Part shown: positions 53,856 to 63,091 of the stretch, in pieces | Layout: every line of letters begins with the position of its first letter | Numbering within the stretch: the stretch's first letter is position 1 | Program-made: the position numbers and the translations under genes | The notes under the pieces: generated by a model | Seen by the model: only the letters and a program-made list of their open reading frames with translations | Told to the model about the DNA's origin: nothing | Database searches by the model: none | From: an uncultured Victivallis sp. | GTDB lineage: Bacteria; Verrucomicrobiota; Lentisphaeria; Victivallales; Victivallaceae | DNA length: 64,000 bases | Assembly (NCBI RefSeq): GCF_944391105.1 | Contig: NZ_CALXSK010000002.1 | Span: 62,001-126,000, forward strand | Reading direction: 5' to 3'

Positions 53856-54035
53856 TTACGCTTCGACGTTCAGAATCTGCTTGCCGTTGTAGCAGCCGCA
53901 GGAGGGGCAGACCCGGTGCGGCGTCGCCGGAGCGGAGCAGTTCGTGCAGAAGGTCGCCTGCACGCCTTCGTAGCGGTTCGCGGCCTTGCGCTGACGTCTC
54001 TTCATACGGGAGGTTTTTCTTTTCGGAACAGCCAT
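53856..54035 (-). CDS. rpmF: 50S ribosomal protein L32
   Basis: A 59-residue protein beginning MAVPKRKTSRMKRRQRKA, with four Cys (FCTNCSAP, CPSCGCYNG) forming the zinc-binding type of L32. AAGGAG precedes the ATG by nine bases. It is shorter than the usual ORF cut-off but is unmistakable, and it heads the classical rpmF-plsX-fabH operon linking ribosome and membrane synthesis. The commonly adjacent yceD/DUF177 gene is not upstream. Confidence 0.97.
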   Translation of the reverse strand: MAVPKRKTSRMKRRQRKAANRYEGVQATFCTNCSAPATPHRVCPSCGCYNGKQILNVEA

Positions 54036-54370
54036 TTTAACAACTCCTTATATCGTTGATTTCTCGTTTATCCGTTTTCATCCGAATTCATACAGAGTGT
54101 AGAATATATCACCGTTCACAAAATTTTCAAGACCGGGAGATGCAGATTTATTGATAAAAACACAAATGTGAACGAGTTAACCCCGGGTTTTTTATTGCAG
54201 TTCCCCGGTGGTTGCTCCTCTTTTCCCCTCCCGGACATGTCTCGTCCGACCCCGGATGTGTTCCCGCGGCCGCCTGACCTTCCGGTGACTGACTGCGGCG
54301 TTCCGGCAGTTGCGGCCGCATGGTCCCGTTTTTCAGTAATTCCCTGAAACTTCGCCATTTAATCTCGATC

Positions 54371-54405
54371 GATAAAAAAATATCTAATTTAGATAAAAAA
54401 ATATC
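54371..54405. repeat. Two phased GATAAAAAAATATC repeats
   Basis: Identical 14-bp repeats at 54371-54384 and 54392-54405, period 21 bp (two helical turns), separated by TAATTTA, whose flanks make the perfect palindrome TATCTAATTTAGATA. They lie 22 bp upstream of the rex -35 box. They do not match the usual Rex operator. Confidence 0.8.
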
Positions 54406-54426
54406 GATAATAAAGTCCCGAATGCC

Positions 54427-54454
54427 TTGACATTCGGCTGAAAGGTGATATTTT
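54427..54454 (+). promoter_or_regulatory. Sigma70-like promoter of the rex-hydrogenase genes
   Basis: Perfect TTGACA (54427-54432), 16-bp spacer, TATTTT (54449-54454). Confidence 0.6.
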
Positions 54455-54574
54455 AAATGGAGGGCCGTACGGATAAATCGGCCATGAAGGAGCAGGCTGA
54501 CCGACGCAGATCCGGTCAGCCCGCATTGTGAACGGGCGGGTTATACGCTTCTAATCAGGAGTTGATGGACTGGT

Positions 54575-55228
54575 ATGGCGAATGTGAAGGTGCCGAAGCT
54601 GCCGACGATCCGGCGGCTGCCTACTTACCTTTATAAGTTGTCCGAAATGCGCAAGGCCGGGATTGAGATTGTGGCTACTCCGGAGCTGGCCCGGTATATG
54701 AATCTTGGTGAGATCGTCATCCGCAAGGATCTGGCTTTGACCGGGGTGACGGGTCAGCCGGGCGTCGGCTACAAGGTGCGCGAACTGATTGATGCGATCA
54801 AGCGGTATTTGAACTGGAACAATGTGTCCGAAGCGGTTCTGGTCGGTGCGGGCGCGCTCGGCAGCGCCCTGATGGGATATGAGGGGTTTGAAGAGTACGG
54901 GCTGCGGATCATCGCCGCATTTGATGCGGATCCGCTGAAGGTCGGTACCGAGGTGCGCGGCCGGAGCGTTTTCGATATCGACCGGCTGGAAGAGCTGACG
55001 CGGCGGCTTCAGGTGCGGATGGGGATCATCTGCGTCCCCGCCGATCAGGCTCAGGACATCGCCGACCGGATGGTCGCCGGCGGAATCAAGGCGATCTGGA
55101 ATTTCGCAAACGTCAGCTTGAAAGTGCCCGATGACGTAATTGTTCAGCGCGAAGTGATCGCCGGAGGTTTTGCGGTGCTTTCCGTCAAAATGAGCCGGAA
55201 GCTCCTCGAAGAGGATGCACAGGATTGA
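54575..55228 (+). CDS. rex: Redox-sensing transcriptional repressor Rex
   Basis: A 217-residue repressor that senses NADH/NAD+. The N-terminal winged helix reads LPTIRRLPTYLYKLSEM with RKDLALTG. The Rossmann fold shows VLVGAGALGSALMGY and AAFDADPLKVG. The C-terminal helix is in place. Rex releases DNA when NADH is high. It stands directly upstream of the NADH-linked hydrogenase genes and probably regulates them and itself. AGGAG is 13 bases from the ATG, a long spacing; an out-of-frame ATG at 54565 lies between. Confidence 0.95.
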   Translation: MANVKVPKLPTIRRLPTYLYKLSEMRKAGIEIVATPELARYMNLGEIVIRKDLALTGVTGQPGVGYKVRELIDAIKRYLNWNNVSEAVLVGAGALGSALMGYEGFEEYGLRIIAAFDADPLKVGTEVRGRSVFDIDRLEELTRRLQVRMGIICVPADQAQDIADRMVAGGIKAIWNFANVSLKVPDDVIVQREVIAGGFAVLSVKMSRKLLEEDAQD

Positions 55229-55287
55229 GGTAAGTCGATTCGTTCGTTTCTATAAATCAGAATAGAGAAAAGGTACAAGGAGCCAAA

Positions 55288-55809
55288 ATGCAGGAAACCA
55301 TCGAAACCACCCAGGCGATGATCGATCATCTCGCCGCGGTCAACAAGATTCTGGAGAAGAACCACTACTCCGAAGGACGGTTGATTCCGATTCTCCAGGA
55401 GGTTCAGGCGGTCTACAAGTACCTCTCCAAGGACATGATCAGCTACGTCGCCACGAGCATCGGCGTTCCGCCTTCGCGCGTCTACGGTGTCGCGACCTTC
55501 TACGCGCACTTCTCGATGCAGCCGAAGGGCAAGTACATCATCAAACTGTGCGACGGAACCGCCTGCCATGTGAAGAAGTCCCACAGCATTCTGCATGCTC
55601 TCTACGAGAAGCTCAAGCTCTCCGACGAGAAGCGCACGACTGACGATTTGCTTTTCACCATTGAAACCGTCAGCTGCCTCGGCGCCTGCGGACTCGCCCC
55701 GGTGATGCTGGTCAACGACTCGGTTCACGGCCAGATGACCCCGGATAAGACCGATGAGATCATCGACCAGATCCTCGCGGAAGAAAAGGCCGCGGCCGCC
55801 AATTTGTAA
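55288..55809 (+). CDS. hydC: [FeFe]-hydrogenase NuoE-like subunit (HydC)
   Basis: 173-residue thioredoxin-fold [2Fe-2S] protein. Ligands are visible as CDGTACH and CLGACGLAP (C-x4-C and C-x3-C). The N-terminal helical part (LIPILQEVQAVYKYLSKD, YGVATFYAHFSMQPKGKY) is typical of NuoE/HydC/HndA. It passes electrons in a cytoplasmic NAD-linked hydrogenase. It starts 59 bp after rex with AAGGAG upstream. Confidence 0.92.
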   Translation: MQETIETTQAMIDHLAAVNKILEKNHYSEGRLIPILQEVQAVYKYLSKDMISYVATSIGVPPSRVYGVATFYAHFSMQPKGKYIIKLCDGTACHVKKSHSILHALYEKLKLSDEKRTTDDLLFTIETVSCLGACGLAPVMLVNDSVHGQMTPDKTDEIIDQILAEEKAAAANL

Positions 55810-55834
55810 CCCCCGACCGGAGAGAAGAGAGAAA

Positions 55835-57745
55835 ATGAGTACTGATACCGTCAAAGCCGTCGATCTTGATAAAATCGCAGCGGATTATAAGAAAGCCTAT
55901 GAAAACGTCAAGCGCCGCATCATCATCTGCGGCGGCACCGGTTGCGTGGCCAACGGCTCCCTCGATGTTCGCGACGCGCTTGCGAAGGAACTTGAAAAAA
56001 CCGGAATCGATGTGACCCTCGAAGTCAAGACCGAGGATACGAAGAAAGACGAAACCTACATTTCAAAGTCCGGCTGCCAGGGATTCTGCCAGATGGGACC
56101 GCTGCTCCACATCGAGCCGGGCGACATCCTCTACACGAAAGTCAAGATCGCCGACGTCCCCGAGATCGTCGAACGGACGCTCCGCCACGGCGAAGTGATC
56201 GAGCGTCTGCTCTATGTCGACCACAAAAACGGCAACTGCCGCTGCAAGGGTGACGCCGAGATCCCGTTCTACCACCGCCAGAAGCGCGTGGTCCTCGCAA
56301 ACTGCCGCATCGAGCCGGGCGACGTGCGTGAATATATCGCCCGGGGAGGCTACTTCGGTGCGCGCAAGGCGGTTCTGGAGATGAAGCCCGAAGAGGTCTG
56401 CCAGACCGCGATCGACTCCGGGCTGCGCGGCCGCGGCGGCGGCGGTTTCCCGACCGGTCTCAAGTGGAAGTTCACGCTCGCTTCGCAGAACAATAAGAAA
56501 TATGTCATCTGCAACGGCGACGAAGGCGACCCGGGCGCGTTCATGGACCGTTCGGTCATGGAAGGCAATCCGCATGCGGTGATCGAGGGAATGATGATTG
56601 CCGCCCGTGCGATCGGCGCCGATGAGGGTTATGTCTACGTCCGCGCCGAATATCCGCTCGCGGTCGAGCGTATGCGTGCCGCCGTGAAGGACGCCGAGGA
56701 GATCGGCGTGCTCGGCGACCATCTGTTCGGCAGTGATTTCAGTTTCCGGGTCACTGTGATGGAAGGTGCCGGTGCGTTCGTCTGCGGCGAGGAGACCGCG
56801 CTCATTGCGTCGATCGAGGGCAAGCGCGGCATGCCGCGTCCGAAACCGCCGTTCCCGGCTCAGTGCGGTCTCTGGGGCAAGCCGACGGTCATCAACAACG
56901 TCGAGACGCTTGCGTCGGTTCCGGGCATCTTCTACAAGGGGCCGGAACAGTACCGGTCGGTCGGTACCGAGAAGTCTCCCGGCACGAAAACCTTCGCTCT
57001 CACCGGACACGTTGCGAACACGGGTCTCATCGAGGTTCCGTTCGGCACGACGCTGCGCGAGATCGTCTACAATATCGGCGGCGGCGTGACCAACAATGCC
57101 GGCGAGATCACGAATGAGGATTTCAAGGCCGTGCAGATCGGCGGACCGTCCGGCGGCTGTTTGACTCCGGAAATGCTTGACCTTCCGCTCGACTTCGATT
57201 CGCTCAAGAGCGTCGGCGCGATGGTCGGTTCCGGCGGACTCGTGGTCATGAACAAACAGACCTGCATCGTGAAGATCGCGCGGTTCTTCATGCAGTTCAC
57301 GCAGAACGAGTCGTGCGGCAAGTGCGTTCCGTGCCGTGAGGGCACGCGCCAGATGCTTGCGCTGCTCGACGACATCATCGAGGGGCGCGCCGACCGGCAC
57401 ACGCTCGAGCTGCTTGAGGAGACCGCCAAGGCGGTTCAGCTCGGCTCGCTCTGCGGCCTCGGCAAGACTGCGCCGAATCCGGTGCTTTCGACGCTGCGTT
57501 ACTTCCGCGATGAGTACGAGGCGCACGTGCTCAAGAAGTGCTGCCCCGCCGGCGAATGCAAGGCACTTGCCCGTCCGGAAATTCTGGCCGACAAATGCAA
57601 AGGCTGCACAGCTTGTGCGCGCAAGTGCCCGGTCGGAGCGATCACCGGCAAGATCAAGGAAGTTCACGTCATCGACGCTGACAAGTGCATCAAGTGCGGC
57701 GCCTGCAAGGCGGCGTGCAAGTTCGGTGCGATTATCGGCCTTTAA
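55835..57745 (+). CDS. hydB: [FeFe]-hydrogenase NuoF-like subunit (HydB)
   Basis: 636 residues starting at 55835. Order: thioredoxin-like [2Fe-2S] domain (CGGTGC, CQGFCQMGP; residues about 25-115); FMN/NADH-binding 51-kDa domain (GRGGGGFPTGLKW, CNGDEGDPGAFMDR); SLBB-like region; [4Fe-4S] site ESCGKCVPCREGTRQM; and a C-terminal two-cluster ferredoxin (CKGCTACARKCPVGAITG, CIKCGACKAACKFG). It carries the NADH site of a trimeric, probably electron-bifurcating hydrogenase. Earlier in-frame codons overlap hydC. Confidence 0.93.
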   Translation: MSTDTVKAVDLDKIAADYKKAYENVKRRIIICGGTGCVANGSLDVRDALAKELEKTGIDVTLEVKTEDTKKDETYISKSGCQGFCQMGPLLHIEPGDILYTKVKIADVPEIVERTLRHGEVIERLLYVDHKNGNCRCKGDAEIPFYHRQKRVVLANCRIEPGDVREYIARGGYFGARKAVLEMKPEEVCQTAIDSGLRGRGGGGFPTGLKWKFTLASQNNKKYVICNGDEGDPGAFMDRSVMEGNPHAVIEGMMIAARAIGADEGYVYVRAEYPLAVERMRAAVKDAEEIGVLGDHLFGSDFSFRVTVMEGAGAFVCGEETALIASIEGKRGMPRPKPPFPAQCGLWGKPTVINNVETLASVPGIFYKGPEQYRSVGTEKSPGTKTFALTGHVANTGLIEVPFGTTLREIVYNIGGGVTNNAGEITNEDFKAVQIGGPSGGCLTPEMLDLPLDFDSLKSVGAMVGSGGLVVMNKQTCIVKIARFFMQFTQNESCGKCVPCREGTRQMLALLDDIIEGRADRHTLELLEETAKAVQLGSLCGLGKTAPNPVLSTLRYFRDEYEAHVLKKCCPAGECKALARPEILADKCKGCTACARKCPVGAITGKIKEVHVIDADKCIKCGACKAACKFGAIIGL

Positions 57746-57778
57746 GCAATCAATCTCAGCCCTGGAGCATAAAATAAA

Positions 57779-59809
57779 ATGAGTGAAGAAAAAAAGACGC
57801 TGTTTGTCAATAACCGCGAGATCGAGATCGCGGGCGAGCGCAATCTGCTCGAGCTGATTCGCAAGGCGGGCATCGACATCCCGACTTTCTGCTACCATTC
57901 GGAGCTGTCGATTTACGGTGCGTGCCGTCTCTGCCTGGTGGACGTGAAGGGCCGTGGCATCATGGCTTCGTGCTCGACCAGACCCGAGCCCGGCATGGTG
58001 ATCTTTACCGATACGAAGGCGATCCGCAACATGCGCAAAATCAATGTCGAGCTGCTGCTCGCGAGCCACAAGCGTGAGTGCCCGAGCTGCCAGCGCAGTG
58101 CGAACTGCTCGCTGCAGGACATCGCCCGCAAACTCGGTGTGCACGAGGTTCGTTACAAGCAGACCGTGAAGGATCTGCCGATCGATGATTCGAGTCCGTC
58201 GCTGGTTCGTGATCCGAACAAGTGCGTGCTCTGCGGCGACTGCGTGCGGGTCTGCGCCGAGGTGCAGTCGGTTGGCGCGCTTGATTTCGCGTGCCGCGGG
58301 TCGAATGCGCGGGTGGTCCCGGCGTTCGACAGCAAACTCGCGGAAGTGGAGTGTGTGAACTGCGGCCAGTGTGCGCAGGTCTGCCCGACCGGTGCGATCG
58401 TCGCGAAGAGCAACATCGACCAGGTCTGGGATGCGATCTATGATCCGGACAAGATCGTGGTTGCGCAGGTTGCTCCGGCGGTCCGCGTGGCTCTCGGCGA
58501 GAAGCTCGGCGGCTTCGGTATGGGAGAGAACGTCGCCCGCAAGATGGTGACGGCCATGAAGATTCTCGGTTTCGATGAAATTTACGACACCTGTTTCGCC
58601 GCCGATATGACGATTTTCGAAGAGGCGACGGAATTCCTCGACCGGGTCGGCAACAACGGCGTTCTGCCGATGTTCACGAGCTGCTGCCCGGGCTGGGTGA
58701 AGTTTGCGGAAACCTACTATCCGGAACTGCTGCCGAACATCTCCACGACGCGTTCGCCGCAGGCGATCTTCGGCTCCGTGGCCCGCAAGACGCTGCCGAC
58801 CAGGCTCGGTGTGAAGCCGGAGAACCTGGTGGTGGTTTCGGTCATGCCGTGTACCGCCAAGAAGTTTGAGGCGCAGCTGCCGAAGTTTTCGCAGGACGGT
58901 CGTCCGGATGTCGATTATGTGCTCACGACGAACGAGCTTGCCCAGATGATTCAGTCGATGGGCATCCAGATGAACGAACTTGAGCCGTCGGCGTTCGACA
59001 TGCCGCTCGGTTTCTCGACCGGCGGCGGCGTGATCTTCGGCGCGACGGGCGGTGTGATGGAAGCGGCGCTGCGGTTCGCGGTCGAGAAGATCTCCGGAGA
59101 CCCGATAAGTCCGATCGACTTCAAAATGACCCGTGGACTCGCTCCCCGCAAGGAGGCGACGCTTGAAGTCGCCGGCAAGAAGCTGCGCATCGCGGTCGTC
59201 CATGGTCTCGGCAATGCGCGCAAACTCATCGAGGAGATGAAGGCGGGCAAGGTGGTTTACGACTTCGTTGAAGTCATGGCCTGTCCGGGCGGCTGTGTCG
59301 CGGGCGGCGGTCAGCCGATTTCGCATGACAAGGATTTCCGGCAGAAGCGTGCCGCGGGGTTGTACGATACCGACAAGGGTCGTCAGGTTCAGAAGCCGCA
59401 GGACAACTACTGGGTGGACAAGTGCTATGCCGAAAGTTTCGGCGGGCGTCCCGGTTCGCATGAGGCGCACACCCGGCTGCACACGCACTACCAGAACCGC
59501 AGCCAGCTCTTCGATGCGAAGAGTCCGATTCTGCGCAGCAAGAAGGAAGATGCGCTCCCGATCTGCGTGACGATCTGCACGAAACAGAGTCACTGCCCCG
59601 GCCAGGAGCTGCTCGGGCGCGTGGTCGCTTTCGTGAAAGAGAAGAACTGGGCGGACAGCGTGAACGTCGATGCGGCGTTCAGTTCGCGCCCGGAGGCGGA
59701 TGGAACGATCTCCGTGACCGTCGGCGATGTGGTCATTCCGCGCAATGACTCCGTGGAAGTGACCTTCTCCGAGGTGAAGCGCGCGATCGAGAACGCGTTC
59801 TCCCGGTAA
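57779..59809 (+). CDS. hydA: [FeFe]-hydrogenase catalytic subunit (HydA)
   Basis: 676-residue catalytic subunit of an NADH/ferredoxin-dependent [FeFe]-hydrogenase. N-terminal [2Fe-2S] (CYHSELSIYGACRLC), His-Cys cluster (HKRECPSCQRSANC), two [4Fe-4S] sites (CVLCGDCVRVC, CVNCGQCAQVCP), and all H-cluster motifs: TSCCPGW, MPCTAKKFE, EVMACPGGCVAGGGQP. A C-terminal extension of about 90 residues with ICVTICTKQSHCPGQELL adds further Cys and is longer than the minimal enzyme. It makes or uses H2 in the cytoplasm. The terminator at 59830 closes the operon. Confidence 0.96.
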   Translation: MSEEKKTLFVNNREIEIAGERNLLELIRKAGIDIPTFCYHSELSIYGACRLCLVDVKGRGIMASCSTRPEPGMVIFTDTKAIRNMRKINVELLLASHKRECPSCQRSANCSLQDIARKLGVHEVRYKQTVKDLPIDDSSPSLVRDPNKCVLCGDCVRVCAEVQSVGALDFACRGSNARVVPAFDSKLAEVECVNCGQCAQVCPTGAIVAKSNIDQVWDAIYDPDKIVVAQVAPAVRVALGEKLGGFGMGENVARKMVTAMKILGFDEIYDTCFAADMTIFEEATEFLDRVGNNGVLPMFTSCCPGWVKFAETYYPELLPNISTTRSPQAIFGSVARKTLPTRLGVKPENLVVVSVMPCTAKKFEAQLPKFSQDGRPDVDYVLTTNELAQMIQSMGIQMNELEPSAFDMPLGFSTGGGVIFGATGGVMEAALRFAVEKISGDPISPIDFKMTRGLAPRKEATLEVAGKKLRIAVVHGLGNARKLIEEMKAGKVVYDFVEVMACPGGCVAGGGQPISHDKDFRQKRAAGLYDTDKGRQVQKPQDNYWVDKCYAESFGGRPGSHEAHTRLHTHYQNRSQLFDAKSPILRSKKEDALPICVTICTKQSHCPGQELLGRVVAFVKEKNWADSVNVDAAFSSRPEADGTISVTVGDVVIPRNDSVEVTFSEVKRAIENAFSR

Positions 59810-59829
59810 TTCCGGAACAGAACACGACT

Positions 59830-59868
59830 GCCGCGTTGCGGGGAAACCCGCAGCGCGGCTTTTCTTTT
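59830..59868 (+). terminator. Rho-independent terminator of the hydrogenase operon
   Basis: GCCGCGTTGCGGG (59830-59842), loop GAAA, CCCGCAGCGCGGC (59847-59859), with one G-T pair, then TTTTCTTTT. Confidence 0.95.
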
Positions 59869-59891
59869 CCGGGGGGAGGGGGAAGAACGCC

Positions 59892-61877
59892 TTACCGGTT
59901 TTTCCGGACGGCGAAACAGTAGAAACCGTTGCGCATCAGGAGGGGCCGGAAGGTTTCCGGATGGGCGAGCGCCCAGTTCACCTCGATTTCCGGATTCGGT
60001 GCTGCGAATGTCCGGGTGTCGCAAATCAGGAACGAGACGTTGTGGTCGAACAATCGCCGGAGGTAGGTGGAATAGGCGCCGGGACTGCGCATGGCGTTCC
60101 AGTTCGGATAATCGTGATTTTCGGTTTTTCCGGATTCGGTCACGGGAATCGAAAGAATTCGATTCTGCCAGCGGTCGCCGAGCATCTGGTAGTAATGGGC
60201 GCCGCAGTAGGCGACAACAGCTCCTTCCGGGGCGAGTTTCCGCAGCAGTTCACGGCACTCCTCGTCCTCGCGTGAGATGAATTCACTGCGCAGGAAGGAT
60301 GCCGCCGCATTGGCCCCCGCAAACTGGAAACCCGCATAAATGCCGAAAGCGATGACCGCCGCCGCGGAGAAACTCCACCGCTGCCACTTGCGGGAGAGGC
60401 GATTCAGAATCAGGCAGAAGGCCGCGGTTGCGCAGCCCCAGAGCAGAATTTGCAACCCGTGTTCGAAATAGTTGAGTTGACGAAACGAGCAGAGCAAGCC
60501 GAGAATGACCGCCGCCGTGAGAATCAGAAGAGGATGGCGGAGCTGCCGGAAAAGTGCCGCACTGCATCCCGCCGCCAGCATTGCCACCGGAATGATCTGG
60601 CGCGGCTGGGTCATTGACGGGTAGAATTGGAGTTCGATCAGGAAGAGCAGCACGGTTCCCGCCGCGAGGAACGCCGGGGCGAAAATGGTGATACCGGGTT
60701 TTCGTCTCCACGGCAGCAGCGGCCGGATTCCTGCCAGGAGGATCACTCCGAGAAGGATGACTGCGTTGTAGACATTGAGATTGTTCTGACCGTCGTTGAC
60801 GAAAAAGCTCCAGGCCGCTGCGTGCAATCCGACCGGTGGTGCATCCACCTGCATGGAAGCGCCGAAGCCGATGGAGACCGGATAAAACGGATTGCCGGTT
60901 TCGATCCAGTTGGCCACGAAGCACGGGATCGCCGCCAGAAATCCCGCCATTGCCGCCAGAAGAAGAGCCCGGCGACACTGCGGTTTGAATCCCCAGAGCA
61001 CTGCGCCGAAGAAGAGCAGGGCGGGCGGTGCGAGCAGCAGTCCGAGATATTTGGTTCCCGCCGCGAAACCGAAACAGATTCCGCCGAGGACGATCATGGC
61101 GTGACGCTTCCGTCGGGCCCCGCAGCAGAAGAGAGCCACTCCGCACAGAATGCCGGCTCCCACCATGAGGTCGGTATTCGAGACGACGGCATTGCGGAAA
61201 ATAACGCCGGAACAACCCAGCAGCGATGCCGCGGCCAGCGCTTCCATCCGGCGGAATCCGACCGCCCTCAATCCCGCCGCACAGCCGCAGCAGGCCGCCA
61301 GCAGAAAGAAAAATTGAAAATTCTTCGCGAAGAAATCCGATTCCACCACTCCCATCTGCCAGGCGTAGACCAGTTCGCCGTAGCAGGGATAGCTGGAGGT
61401 CATCAGGCCCGGCTGGGTGACGCGCTCGATCCCTCCCTCCGTCAGCCAGAGCGCGGGATAGTAAAGATGATAGATCAACGCATCTGTCCCGATCGGCGGC
61501 AGCAGCAGAAATGCCGAATACTGATAGAGTGCGAGTCCTCCGGTCATCAGCAGCAGGCCGAGTTCCGGAATCGTCCATTTCCGGCGCGGAAGCGGCGGAT
61601 CACGCCGTTCCCGCTCCGTGACCAGAGCAACGCCGCCCAGACACCAGGATGCGATGAAAAGCGCCCCCGAAGAGAGGACTCCGAACAGCCCGAGAATGCC
61701 GGTGATCGTCGTCGTCAGCAGGATGTAGAGCACCCCCGCGACGGTCAGCTGCTCAAAGCCGCTTATCGGGCGAAACCGCTTCGCCCAGAAAAAGGCGGCC
61801 AGCAACACCGGCAGCTGGGCTGCCAGACAGGTTCCCGAGAGGAGGGCTCCAAGCATTCCCTGGGCGAATTGATCCAT
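59892..61877 (-). CDS. GT-C-type integral membrane glycosyltransferase
   Basis: 661 residues with about 12-14 membrane helices. The first extracytoplasmic loop has PPIGTDALIYHLYYPALWL, with the acidic residue expected for a GT-C lipid-sugar transferase of the ArnT/PMT (GT39/GT83) type. The C-terminal soluble part (FISREDEECRELLRKLAPEGAVVAYC) is typical too. It probably transfers a sugar from a polyprenyl carrier to an envelope target; donor and acceptor are unknown. The start lies five bases after the aldo/keto reductase stop. Confidence 0.72.
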   Translation of the reverse strand: MDQFAQGMLGALLSGTCLAAQLPVLLAAFFWAKRFRPISGFEQLTVAGVLYILLTTTITGILGLFGVLSSGALFIASWCLGGVALVTERERRDPPLPRRKWTIPELGLLLMTGGLALYQYSAFLLLPPIGTDALIYHLYYPALWLTEGGIERVTQPGLMTSSYPCYGELVYAWQMGVVESDFFAKNFQFFFLLAACCGCAAGLRAVGFRRMEALAAASLLGCSGVIFRNAVVSNTDLMVGAGILCGVALFCCGARRKRHAMIVLGGICFGFAAGTKYLGLLLAPPALLFFGAVLWGFKPQCRRALLLAAMAGFLAAIPCFVANWIETGNPFYPVSIGFGASMQVDAPPVGLHAAAWSFFVNDGQNNLNVYNAVILLGVILLAGIRPLLPWRRKPGITIFAPAFLAAGTVLLFLIELQFYPSMTQPRQIIPVAMLAAGCSAALFRQLRHPLLILTAAVILGLLCSFRQLNYFEHGLQILLWGCATAAFCLILNRLSRKWQRWSFSAAAVIAFGIYAGFQFAGANAAASFLRSEFISREDEECRELLRKLAPEGAVVAYCGAHYYQMLGDRWQNRILSIPVTESGKTENHDYPNWNAMRSPGAYSTYLRRLFDHNVSFLICDTRTFAAPNPEIEVNWALAHPETFRPLLMRNGFYCFAVRKNR

Positions 61878-61882
61878 TGCCG

Positions 61883-63031
61883 TTATTTCCGCGCCGGTTG
61901 GGAGAGAAGTTCAGCCGCTTCAGTCAGGTACTTCCGGATCGGCAGTTTTTGCGGACACTTTGTCTCGCACACTCCGCAGTGGACACAGGCCGAGGCATTC
62001 GCCTCCTGCTTGTTCGGATCGGTGCCGATTTTCCGGTACCGTTCACGGGCGTGCTCATGAAATCCGTAGACCCGGTCGTAAATCAGCGCTTCGAGAACCG
62101 CCGGAATCGCGACATGCTTCGGGCAGGAGGGACCGCAGTAGTTGCAGCCGGTGCAGTAGACGTTTCGCAGTTCCGCACATTTTTCACGAACCTGCGCGAG
62201 GGCGGAGAGTTCCGATGCCGAGAGCGGCGCCGGATCGGAGGCGACGCGCACATTATCGTCGACCATCTCCGGATTCCCCATGCCGGAGAGCGCGCAGCAG
62301 AGATTCGGATTCGACAGCACGAATCGGAGGGCTAATTCCGGTGTTGTGAACTTGCCGCCGAGGGCGTCCTCGAAAACTCCGCCTGCAAACGCGAGCCTGC
62401 CTCCGCCGACCGGCCCCATTGCCACCGTCCCGAGGCCTTTTCCCGCCGCGTAGGCGATCATCTCCTCGTTTGCGGTATCGAGCAGATTGTACTGAAAGAG
62501 CACAGATGAGAACTCCCCCGTGTCGATCAGGGTTTTCATCGCCTCGGGGCGGTCGTGGAAAGAGAAACTCAAGTGCCGGATCATGCCGCGGTCGCGTGCT
62601 TTCGCCGCCTGCTCGAAGATTCGGAACTCCCGGATCGGGCCGCTGAGTGCGGATTCTCCGATTCCGTGCAGGTGGTAGAAGTCGATGTGATCGGTATCGA
62701 GTTTGCGCAGCTGGTGTTCGAGAATGCGGAAAAAATCATCCGCGCACTTCATGTGTCCGAGCGGAAGTTTGGTTGAGAGTCGTACTTTGTCGCGCCAGTG
62801 ATTCCGTTTGAGGGCGCGGCCGACGGCGATCTCGCTCCAGCCGTTCAGGTAGAAATAGGCGGTGTCCACATAATTGATGCCCGCCTCAAAACCGCGGCAG
62901 AGCAGTTCGACGGCCGGCTCCAGATCAGGTTCGGGGCCGTCAAAAGGAACGTTGGCCACGGGCAGGCGCATCGCACCGAACCCCAGCGCGGAAATTTCAA
63001 AACCGGTGTTTCCGAATTTGCGAAATTGCAT
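61883..63031 (-). CDS. Aldo/keto reductase with C-terminal ferredoxin-like clusters
   Basis: 382 residues: NAD(P)H-dependent aldo/keto reductase barrel (FRKFGNTGFEISALGFGAMRLP, AGINYVDTAYFYLNG, DHIDFYHLHGIGE), then a 100-residue tail with two [4Fe-4S] motifs (CTGCNYCGPSCPKHVAIP and CVHCGVCETKCPQKLPI). This iron-sulfur subgroup is common in anaerobes; substrates are generally unknown. The ATG at 63031 has GGAGAG upstream. A convincing promoter lies just before it. Confidence 0.9.
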   Translation of the reverse strand: MQFRKFGNTGFEISALGFGAMRLPVANVPFDGPEPDLEPAVELLCRGFEAGINYVDTAYFYLNGWSEIAVGRALKRNHWRDKVRLSTKLPLGHMKCADDFFRILEHQLRKLDTDHIDFYHLHGIGESALSGPIREFRIFEQAAKARDRGMIRHLSFSFHDRPEAMKTLIDTGEFSSVLFQYNLLDTANEEMIAYAAGKGLGTVAMGPVGGGRLAFAGGVFEDALGGKFTTPELALRFVLSNPNLCCALSGMGNPEMVDDNVRVASDPAPLSASELSALAQVREKCAELRNVYCTGCNYCGPSCPKHVAIPAVLEALIYDRVYGFHEHARERYRKIGTDPNKQEANASACVHCGVCETKCPQKLPIRKYLTEAAELLSQPARK

Positions 63032-63062
63032 GATGATTGCTCTCCATAACATGTGTTTGGAA

Positions 63063-63091
63063 AGTATAGATGTACTTTGCCGGAAGTGCAA
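63063..63091 (-). promoter_or_regulatory. Sigma70-like promoter of the aldo/keto reductase gene
   Basis: Minus-strand TTGCAC (63091-63086), 17-bp spacer, TATACT (63068-63063). Confidence 0.7.

Larger units (their letters stand above)
54036..54574. other. Divergent intergenic region between rpmF and rex
   Basis: About 540 bp without a convincing gene. It holds, from left, the rpmF leader, a GC-rich stretch with only a low-complexity minus-strand frame (54116-54358) that I reject, the phased repeats at 54371-54405, the rex promoter at 54427 and a roughly 115-base leader with two hairpins. The leader hairpins are GGCCG/CGGCC (about 54463-54483) and GGCTGACCG/CGGTCAGCC (about 54500-54525). Confidence 0.6.

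Noticed and set aside
54116..54358. An 80-residue minus-strand ORF between rpmF and rex
   Set aside because: Low-complexity composition (Gly/Arg/Lys), no ribosome site and no recognisable motif.
54371..54405. Canonical Rex operator upstream of rex
   Set aside because: The repeats lack the TTGTGA/TCACAA-type arms expected of Rex sites, so I do not call them a Rex operator.
56063..59593. A 1176-codon open frame on the minus strand, antisense to hydB and hydA
   Set aside because: It is the mirror of GC-rich, strongly biased coding sequence; the plus strand encodes unmistakable hydrogenase subunits, and the antisense product is low-complexity His/Arg/Asp-rich.
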